DNA from: Pratylenchus scribneri
Lineage: Eukaryota > Nematoda > Chromadorea > Rhabditida > Pratylenchidae
NCBI GenBank assembly: GCA_030063045.1
Contig: JAQSEB010000135.1
Span: 62,001 to 126,000, forward strand
Length of the DNA stretch: 64,000 nt
Reading direction: 5' to 3'
Every line of letters starts with the position of its first letter. The stretch's first letter is position 1. A program made the position numbers and the translations under genes. The notes beneath the pieces are model-generated. The model was not told the origin of the DNA. It made no database searches and saw nothing but the letters and a program-made list of their open reading frames with translations. This document shows positions 55,849 to 64,000 of the stretch, piece after piece.

Positions 55849-57829
55849 GGAGACAATTTTTACTGGTTAAAAATATAGCAATCAAATTATTTTAAAAATT
55901 TGCATTTTATTTATTTTAATGAATTTTTTTACTATGGAATAAATTTATGATTTTTATGTATAATTTTTTTTAAATTTGTTCTCGAATCGAAATCAAAATT
56001 ATTTTTTTCAAATTGCAAATTGGTTTTTATAGATTAAGGTTTTTTGTTAAAAAAATGTCTTTAATTTTGAGAAGTGCCAGCCAAAGTCAACAGCAAATGT
56101 TCTACCATCGAAATCATCGCAATTTATTGTTTTTATGTCATCCATTTCGAACATATCATTCAATGAAAATAAACAACAATGCAAAATGCTGCCTTCTCTG
56201 ATAATATGGCCAATAAAAAATGCATTTTAATTCGTAAATTATTTTAAAAATATTTTGAAATTTTTCTACGATTATGCTGGAGTAATGAGGTTTTTTAATT
56301 CTTTTTAAATATTGATATTTAAAATCAAAATCCACACAAACGAATTTTGCAAACCGAAACCAATTTTCAAATGAATAATAACTTTTAAATTAGCAAAATT
56401 TGATACGATTCCATAGCTCTCATTTAGATAAGTCAATAGGAAAAAGAATTACGCAAAAAATGTTGTTACAAAAAGCAGAAAAATTACCCAAAAAAGGATG
56501 GCGTTTTCGGTTTTTGACTGGATAAAAAAAATTTATGTCGAATAAAATATTTAGAAATAAGAAATTACAGAATCACGCGGACTTCGACACAAAGCTAGTG
56601 GCGGAAACAAGACAGAAAAACCGGCCGATACTTCCTCCATCAATACTACTACGGATGATGGGAATGGCACCGAACAAATAATGGAACCACAAAAATTGTT
56701 GTCCAAATTTCAATTGAATGTGACCGAATTCATAGAAAAATTTCGAAAGGATGCCGTAAGAAAGCAAATGAACCCGATGACAGCATCCTACAAATTCAAT
56801 GAAGAAATTAACCAATTCATCGAAAAATTCAACAAAGAAAATGCAAAAAGTGGACACAAAATTGAACATCCCATAATGTTATTCCTTGAAAAATTCCATC
56901 CTGGAATAGAGAGAGGCGGAAAAATTGAAGCAAGTAAGTAAAAAAACCTGACAAATTAATTGATAAACTGAATCCAATTCTTCTTCTTGCTTGATTTTTG
57001 AGAATTAGAGACTGGATTTTAAGTTTTTGGTGAAATTTTGAGTGGATAAATAAATGTTTTTGAGTATTTCTATTTTATATTTTGTTACTATTGCGGTTTA
57101 CGGGATAGAAGGGAAAAGGGATGATGAAGAAGAAGATAATGAAGAGGAAGATAATGAGGAGGATGAGGAAGAAGATGAGGAAGACGATCATATTCATCTC
57201 TCTTCATCTTCATTATCCTTTTACATAATTTTTTGACTTATTTTACCAATTTTGGCACTTTTAGAGGGAAACTTAATTATAAAAGGCACCGAAAAATATC
57301 TTAGCAAAATTTACAAAAAAACTAACCAAATTAATTTTAGCCATTGCAACCTAAAATTCCGGTTTATTTTATATTAAGTCAAATTTGAACATATAAAAAA
57401 TTGGAGATCAGACCATATTTAACAAAAATAATTCCATTTTTTTCACAGTGTTGGCTCAATACATAATCATGTTCATTCCTAGCATTTTCCTCTGGTTGCT
57501 TCTCTATTTAATCTGGAAATTTCGCCCACGCGACAGTGTAAAGCCAGAACATGCACAAATTGTGGCACAACCACCAATTACATTCAATCAATTTGTGCAA
57601 GATTATTTGCCATCTGGAGAGGTTTGCCATTGATAGAACTCAATAGAAATACACATAATTAAATATTGAGGAGCTATTTAGTGCTTATTAGAGACTGGCG
57701 CGGGACTGGATCCCACGCTGGATTTTGCTGGATTGTCCCGCAGCGGATCCGTCCAGCAAAAATTGGGGAAAAAATCCAATCCAGGATCCCGTTGAAGACA
57801 TTTTTCCGGTCTTTAGGTGCTTACTCCTA

Positions 57830-58080
57830 AACCCTATAATTTTATACTATTCGATAGGGCTCATCAAGACCGCATCGATTCTCGAACTCGATTGGCATAT
57901 AATTTGTCATGGTTTGGCCAAAATTAAAGGGTATTAAACCGTTTAAGCCATTTTTCCAGTTTTCGGTTTTAAACTCTTTAATTTTGAACAAAAATCTGAC
58001 ATTTTATATACTATTTTATTGATTATAGAGGGTATAAATCCGATTTCTGATTTATTGGAATTCAAAAAACTGTTTTGCCG
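57830..58080. repeat. M1 MITE copy in copy C intron 3
   Basis: GGGCTCATCAAGACCGCATC and GGTATAAATCCGATTTCTGA-type arms around GGTATTAAACCGTTTAAGCC; the left end is preceded by GC-rich GACTGGCGCGGGACTGG sequence (about 57690-57790) of unknown origin. Confidence 0.45.
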
Positions 58081-58528
58081 GTAAAAAGGCATTTTTTGTG
58101 GGCAAAAAAATAGTAACCTAAGAATTTTTTTCCCTAAAATTTGATTAATTGAATATTTTTTTTAACATAGATCGACATGATTTTCCATTATCCGAAACAA
58201 AATTTGCTTGTTGCCCTCCTTCGTAAAGATGCTCTAATCAACGGAGAACCGGTAAAAAACACAAAAAAATTAACACAACAATTTTATATCAAATTTAGTT
58301 CAATGCGCCCGGTTTGAATGGATGAATCATTCTGCATTGTGCCAATGGTATTAACCCTTGGAATTCACGATGAGGAACGTCGAATTGGTGTTCGAGACTC
58401 AATTCAAATTGTCACTAGTCAAGTTGAGTTCAAAACGTAAGCAAAAAAAAGAATAAAATATTTTATAGAGACCATTAAATTATCCGGAATTCTAATTTGA
58501 ATATAATAAAACACAAAATGTTACTTTA

Positions 58529-58731
58529 CGGTTTACATCCACTTTTTTGGAAAGTGCTTGGTCCCCCCTTTGGTTTAGGGTTTGGGTTTAGGATAGAAAG
58601 GATAGACATAAAATGATTTTTACCCCATTCTTACCCCAGCCTATTCCTAACCTAACCCTGACTAACCCTAACCCGAAATATGACAAACCATAGGGGGACC
58701 AAGCACTTTCTAAAAAAGCGGATGTAAACCG
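58529..58731. mobile_element. TA-flanked MITE with ~40-bp TIRs
   Basis: CGGTTTACATCCACTTTTTT, then AGTGCTTGGTCCCCC, is inverted at the right end (GGGGGACCAAGCACTTTCTA, then GGATGTAAACCG), with TA at 58527-58528 and 58732-58733. Centre contains CCTAACCCTAACC-type DNA. It lies in the last intron of copy C. Confidence 0.7.
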
Positions 58732-58948
58732 TATAAGTTTGGAAGTAGTAAACGATTTTAAGCAGAAAAATAATTCAGAAGACCGAAATTATTATCATTT
58801 AATATTTTTTTTTCAGAAAAATGTTCTACTATTTGGGCGCATTTGTTCTTATTATGTTCGTCCAAACGATTTTGCTTCGTTTAACATTCAAACAACTCGT
58901 AAGGATGTTCCGTGTCGTTCCCATAAATTCAAAACGGCCACAACCATG

Positions 58949-59595
58949 AATTGATTTGGAAAGAGAGAATATAGAAGATGGAAGAAACATATTTTGTTGT
59001 TAATTAATTAATGTTTGGATTTTGAATTTGGATTTACATTGAAATTGAGAGGACTTGACTTTTAGGAATATTTTTTTGTTTGTATAAATTTTAATACAAT
59101 TTTTTCAATATAATTTTTTTATTAATGTTAATGGTTAATCCAATGAATGGAAAATTTACTTTTTACTTGTTAAATAAGTTACATAAGTAATAAAAAAAAA
59201 AGCATGTTACTTACAAAATCCGAGCCAAAAATATATTACCTTCTAAAAAAGGCAACCATAATTTTTAAAAAGGAGAGAATAAAAATAGAAGAAAATAAGT
59301 ACCTAAATTTTGTCAATACAATTAAATCGGGAATCTGATAAAAACATGCCATGTTTTTGTTTGTAAAAATTGTACCCATTCGACCCGATGATTTTATTTG
59401 GTAATGTGGGTTATACTTTATCCATGAACCATGATCAAATAAAATTCATTTTTTATTGGCCAATCAATTTTTTTGATAAAATTTTTTGTAGTAGAATTTA
59501 AATTAAATAGGTACATTTTATATAAGTTTTAATTATTTTTAATTATTTTTTAATTGTCAATAATTACAAATATTCCATTTTATAGAAAATTGCCA
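58949..59595. other. Intergenic, nothing recognised
   Basis: AT-rich spacer; TTTTATAG just before AAAATTGCCAATG at 59585 could be a trans-splice acceptor for the DnaJ gene. Confidence 0.4.
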
Positions 59596-60228
59596 ATGCT
59601 TATCTCGCATCGATTTCTGCATTCCACTTTCATCCGGCGCAAGGATTATTATAAAATTTTGGGTGTTCCAAGGACGGCAAAGGAGAAAGAAATCAAAGAC
59701 GCCTATATTAAGGTTTTTAAATGTTAATTTTATTTAAATTTAATAAAATTAAAGTTGGCTAAAAGATATCATCCCGATGTGAACAAAAAGAAAGAGGCCA
59801 GCGAAAAATTTAAAGAAATCTCTGAAGCTTACGAAATGCTCTGCGATTCAAAAAGAACGAAATACGATCATTTTTGGGCATCGGCGACGAAGGCAGGTGA
59901 AAAGACGCAAATGGACTTTGACGAAGAACAGGAATTCAGGCCGGGCAGATCGGCAGAGCAAATGTTTGAAATTATCATAACATTTCGATTTTAATTAATT
60001 ATTTTAAGTTTTCGTGACCGCAAATTTGACCCAATCACCAAAAGAAAATACATCTTCATAACTATAATGATTCTACTTTCTCCATATTACGTGTATTACA
60101 TATGTTGGTCGGTATACAAGTTTCGACTGGCAATAGAGCAACGAATTCTGAATAGTTTAGGAATACAAGACTCAAAAAATCAAAAGGAAGAATTGTCCCA
60201 TAAAAATGATTTGGAAAAAGAGAAATAA
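59596..60228 (+). CDS. Mitochondrial-type membrane J-protein, 181 aa
   Basis: Exons 59596-59712, 59755-59963 and 60009-60228 total 546 nt in frame. A short basic N-terminus [16 protein letters not shown] (presequence-like) runs into a J-domain: [20 protein letters not shown], then the HPD motif in [10 protein letters not shown] and [16 protein letters not shown]. No G/F-rich or zinc-finger region follows. After a variable linker come a membrane segment ([20 protein letters not shown]) and a charged tail [18 protein letters not shown]. The layout (J-domain, one C-terminal membrane segment) resembles DNAJC4/DNAJC30-type mitochondrial proteins; partner Hsp70 is expected to be mortalin-like (inferred). 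The tail resembles that of the chimeric locus at 60470-63022. Confidence 0.78.
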
Positions 60229-60469
60229 ATAGAAATAGTAATTGAATAAATATTATTTGTTTTGTATTTTGTTAGTGAATTAATTTATTGTTATATTTTA
60301 TTTTATTGAAAACGTCATAAATTTTTTAAATAGATGTGTATAAAATTTATTCTATTTTTAACACATACATTAAAGATTTATTCATTGAATTGAAAAACTT
60401 ACCTTTTTTATTTGTTAATAAATAAATGACATGCAAATATTAATTCACATTTTATTTAGAAAATTGCCA

Positions 60470-63022
60470 ATGCTCTTCTCTCGTCGATTTTTACATTCCA
60501 CCTTCGTCCGGTTCAAGGATTATTATAAAATTTTGGGCGTTCCAAGGACGGCGAAATTGAAGGAAATCAAAAAAGCCCATAATAAGGTTATTATTTTTAA
60601 CTGGGTTTAGATTTTGACCTAGATTTATTTTAGACCGGTTTTTAGGTTTTGACTTTTTTAATTTCTAATGATAAAAATATAATTAATGCATTTGAGCATT
60701 TATTTCATGTTTTTGATATAATTTTTGACCTATTTTACCTATTTTGTCACTTTTTTGAGGGAAAATTTCATTGAAAAAGAATAAGAAGCCAAAAACTAAT
60801 AACTGATGTTTAAAAACCGGTTTATCCCATATTTTTGAAAAAAAGCCTAAATAGAGCTTTTGCGACTAAAAAGTTCTGTCTCTAGAAATTTATAAATGTT
60901 TAATTTATAAAATTAAAGTTGATTAAAAAATATCATCCGGATGTGAACAATGAAAAAAGGGCCAACGAAAAAAGTCAAGAAATAAATGAAGCATATGAAG
61001 TGCTCAGCGATTCGAAAAGAAGGATGGAATATGATCATTCTCGGGCACCAAGAGCGACGACATCGGGCACTGATCCAGAATTTGGCAAAAGGCAAAACCG
61101 GCCGAGCAGCAGCAGACCGGCAGAACAAAAGTTTGTGTAAAATTATTAAGGGAAATATTTAAAATTGTGAAAAAAACATTGAAAATTGCGAAGAGTATTG
61201 AAAATGGCGAAAAGTTTATAACGGTTTAGTGGTTTGCCCAAAATTCACAAATATACCTTTGGATAGAGCTCATCAAGACGCATCGAATGGTATATAATTT
61301 GTCATGGTTTAATTGAGTTTGAACCAAAACCCATTGATGGTTTAAGTGGTTTAAAACCCTTAATTTTTGATCAAACCATGACAAAATTTATACCAATCGA
61401 CGCGTCTTGACGAGATCTATCGATTGTGTATACGGCTTGGTGGTCTAGGACAAACCGTTATCCGTTATAATCTTTTCGCCATTTTCAATGTTTTTTTCGC
61501 AAAATTTAATACCATCCAAATTATTAATATTTATTAATTATTTTAAGTGTTCATCAATCAGAATATGTTTTTTATGCAAACCAGGAGAAAGCAGGTTAAA
61601 ATATTTTCGCTTTATTTAGCAAAATTTTTGATTGCTCTAGCAATTTTCATCGGGAAGATTGTGTTTTTCACCAGCATAATTGTGATTGTGCCTTATTATT
61701 TGTTCTGGTAGTTTAAAAAATCTCGCCCACGTGACAATGTTGTGAAAGAAAAGGAGAAGATTATTGAAATCACATACGACCAATTCTTGAAAGACTATAT
61801 ACCATCTGGACAGGTTTGAGCTCTTTTTAATCATGTGAAACTGGATATTATAAAATATTAATATAGTTAGTATAACAGTTTTGAATTTTAAATAAATGTA
61901 AAAATTAACCTGGACTCTTTCTCTTATTATTCCAAATAACACTTCTTCTCGGGAATTGTATAAAAAAAATACAAAATACATAGAATTATGAAGAGAAAAA
62001 TCTCTTGTTGGGTTTAAGAATATAGTTTAAACCTTTTAACACCCTTTAATTTTGACCAAACTGTGACAAATTATATAGCATTCGATGCGTCTCGATGAGA
62101 TCTACAAATTGGTATAAGTTTTGTCGGGTTTAAACCGGTTTCTGATTTATTAGAGTCAATTTGAATTATAAATGTCCGATTTTCAAAATGAGCCAATGCG
62201 TTTTAGGATTAGAATCTAAGCCAAATTCGGAGTTAACAAAATTTTTTAAATATATTTCTCAATTTTTTTTCACATAGATTTCCAAAAACAACATTACAAT
62301 TTATCCCGAACGGAAATTGCTTGCCGTCCTCCTCCGCAAAGGTGCTGTAATCAACGGAAAACCGGTTAAAACACAAAATTATAATTCGATATAAATTTTC
62401 TCAAAATTAGTTCATTGCGCCCGGTTTGCATGTTCAGTTGCCAGGATCATTCCACTAAGTGACATTACACCAATTTTTGCAAGATTATTTACCGTCCGGA
62501 TCTGGACAGGTTTGAGCTCTTAAAAATCTCTTGTTAAGTTTAAGAAGAGAAAAACTATTGGATTTAAGATGGAAAATATTATTAATGAAAATAAGTAAAT
62601 AAAAAATAGTAAAATTTTCATACATTTTTAATAAATTTCTTATTTTTTATTTCACCTAGATTGTACTAAATTTCCTTCATACAAGACAAAACTCACTTTT
62701 CGTCCTCCTTCGCCCCGGTGCTGTAATCAACGGAAAACCGGTACACAAACACAAAAATTAAACAGTTTATATTTCCTCACAAAATCAGTTCACAGCGCCA
62801 GGTTTGCATGTTCAATTGCCAGAATCATTCAATGATATGCCACCATGGGAAATAATGCAACGAATTCAGTATGAGGCACTTCGAACTGGTTTACGAAAAC
62901 GAGACTCACAAAATCAAAAAGAGGCAATGTCCAGCAAGTTATATCAACTAGGTTTACGAGAAAGAGATTCTCAAAAAGAAGCAATGACCCGTAAAAATAA
63001 TTTGAAAGAAGAAAGAAAATAA
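60470..63022 (+). pseudogene. DnaJ / m-AAA-anchor chimeric locus with internal duplication
   Basis: Exons 60470-60586 and 60919-61130 encode a second J-protein start (MLFSRRFLHSTFVRFKDYYK; HPD in YHPDVN). The next segment (61548-61813) reads a membrane stretch KFLIALAIFIGKIVFFTSII, then an in-frame TAG at 61709-61711 where other copies have Lys, then SRPRDNVV and ITYDQFLKDYIPSGQ. Exon 62278-62364 gives KLLAVLLRKGAVINGKP; 62411-62509 starts FIAPGLHVQLPGSFH, stops, and continues out of frame into a second ITLHQFLQDYLPSG; 62660-62740 repeats LFVLLRPGAVINGKP; 62789-63022 gives FTAPGLHVQLPESF and a twice-repeated GLRKRDSQNQKEAM tail. So IMS-domain exons are duplicated behind J-domain exons. In the annotated phase the J-protein part ends soon after 61548. 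It may still make a short J-protein. Confidence 0.55.
61205..61480. repeat. M1 MITE copy in the chimeric locus
   Basis: GCTCATCAAGACGCATCGAA and inverted CGACGCGTCTTGACGAGATC with outer GGTTTAGTGGTTTG / GACAAACCG arms; very similar to the copy at 54448-54690. A partial copy also lies at about 62010-62160. Confidence 0.55.
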
Positions 63023-63238
63023 AAATGGTATAAATAATCTTGCTGATTTATTAATTTATTGATTTTTTAATTTTATTTAGATTGCAATTTTGAAGTTATT
63101 TATAAAATTTAATTCTATTTTTAATACATTAATAACAATAATTCATTGAATTGAAAAAAATACCTTTTTTATTTGTTATATTTTAAGCTTTAAAAATGAC
63201 AAAAAATTCTAATTTTTCTACTATATTCGAAGAACAAA

Positions 63239-64000
63239 ATGTATTGCCTTCTAAAAATATCAACAGCCAATATTTTGAGAAGTGCCAGCCAAAACCAACA
63301 ACAAATGTTCTACCATCGAAATCATCGCAATTTGCTGTTTTTATGCCATCCATTTCGAGCAAATCATTCAATGAAAACAACAAACAATGCAAAATGCTGC
63401 CTTCTCTTGGACAATGTGGCCAATAAAAAATGCATTTTTATCCGTAAATAATTTTTATATTTCGTAAATTTACTGGAATTATGCTGCTGGACTCATGAGG
63501 TTTTGGATTTTTACTAATATCATTTAAAACAAATTTATGTACCATTTTAATTCCACTGATTGGGATGAATTGATTTTTGAGGAAGAATTAGTAGATTTTA
63601 TGGAAATTGCAAAAATTATGACCAAAAAAAACTGCTCAATTTTAGCTTATTTTGTTGTTTTTGATCAAAATTTTATGGTCAATTATAATTTGATCCGATC
63701 ATTTTATATTAAAAAGTCTATTGTTTAAACAAATGTTAAAAGGATTCCTGATGATATAATGGAAAAAGGTGCATAATTCGGGTAACCGCTCGAGATTTAG
63801 TCATATTTATATATTTAATAATATTTATAAATACCAAATTTCAGAATCAAATGGATTTCAACACAAAGCTGGTGGAAGCAAGTCAAAAAAGTCGTCCACT
63901 GCTGTTGCTGATAAGAATGACGACAATGAAAAAATGGATCCTCAAAAATTATTATTGATCAAATTCCAGCTGAATTTGGCCGAATTCCTAAACAAATTTC
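63239..64000 (+). CDS. m-AAA-anchor-like family, copy D (partial, runs off window)
   Basis: Exons 63239-63443 and 63845-64000 are in frame without stops. Exon 1: MYCLLKISTANILRSASQNQ, then the conserved HRNHRNLLFLCHPFRANHS and LLLDNVANKKC, basic and presequence-like. Exon 2: QSNGFQHKAGGSKSKKSS, an acidic linker, then DPQKLLLIKFQLNLAEFLNK matching the charged helix of copies B and C. The membrane and IMS-like exons would lie beyond 64000. Unlike copy C, the LLLDNV codons are intact, so this may be a functional member. Confidence 0.68.

Larger units (their letters stand above)
56055..58948 (+). pseudogene. m-AAA-anchor-like family, copy C, two frameshifts
   Basis: Exons 56055-56233, 56571-56933, 57449-57621, 58171-58251, 58299-58436 and 58817-58948 mirror copy B. 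Seen: presequence-like MSLILRSASQSQQQMFYHRN; helix FIEKFNKENAKSGHKIE; membrane segment IIMFIPSIFLWLLLYLIW with KFRPRD; ITFNQFVQDYLPSGE; NLLVALLRKDALINGEP; second membrane segment MFYYLGAFVLIMFVQTILL with a 25-residue basic tail and stop. Breaks: a 2-bp loss near 56197 gives TGA after AKCCLL, and about 8 bp are missing near 58318 (after GCGCCCGGTTTG), shifting the IMS-like exon. All splice sites remain. Probably recently inactivated, or spliced around the breaks. Confidence 0.65.

Noticed and set aside
57054..57236. Small protein with hydrophobic start and EEDNEEDEEE run
   Set aside because: Lies in intron 2 of the copy C pseudogene; simple-sequence GAAGAGGAAGAT tract, no supporting splice or homologue signal.

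Overview
The window is nematode nuclear DNA: AT-rich, with many short introns that have GT...(T/A)AG borders, and, decisively, six spliced-leader (SL) RNA genes whose 22-23 nt leaders start GGTTTA and are followed by a GT donor, an Sm-like site and a 3' hairpin. A tylenchid, Meloidogyne-like worm is plausible from base composition and gene style, but the species is inferred, not shown. All exon coordinates were read by eye from splice signals and reading frame; for most genes the exon lengths sum to a multiple of three with one open frame.

Layout. 1-2.5 kb: two tandem C2H2 zinc-finger genes (minus). 2.7-3.9 kb: a hAT-like element with an exact 8-bp target duplication. 4.1-13.7 kb: a 13-exon Vps39/TGFBRAP1-like vesicle-tethering gene (plus) with another hAT-like element in its last intron. 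14-16.2 kb: a 24-bp satellite arranged as an inverted pair and split by a MITE. 16.35-18.56 kb: a RING-like gene lacking its 5' end. 18.7-23.1 kb: two minus-strand members of an unusual family. 23.3-31.0 kb: a complete CDK11 (PITSLRE) kinase gene, with three tRNA-like units in an intron. 31.2-34.0 kb: an apparently intact Mutator-like (MULE) transposon with 10-bp target duplications and a 618-aa transposase. 34.2-48.5 kb: an unknown protein gene, a MATH/BTB gene (perhaps joined to a zinc-knuckle exon), proteasome subunit Rpn12 and an F-box gene, interleaved with SL RNA genes. 49-51.8 kb: more SL RNA genes, one with an SL2-like leader, then two nested hAT-like elements. 51.8-55.9 kb: two tandem mut-7/EXD3-like 3'-5' exonuclease genes. 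56-64 kb: two further members of the unusual family, a mitochondrial-type DnaJ gene and a DnaJ/family chimera.

The most novel system is that family (18.7-23.1 kb and 56-64 kb). Members carry a basic, presequence-like N-terminus, a charged helix-like segment, a membrane segment, a domain that lines up with the intermembrane-space domain (FtsH_ext) of mitochondrial m-AAA proteases (paraplegin/AFG3L2), a second membrane segment, and then they stop: the AAA+ ATPase and M41 peptidase are absent. One copy is intact (354 aa), one is truncated, one has frameshifts, and one runs off the window. They sit beside membrane-anchored J-proteins, and one locus combines J-domain exons with the family's exons, so exchange between mitochondrial chaperone and protease-anchor modules appears to be under way.
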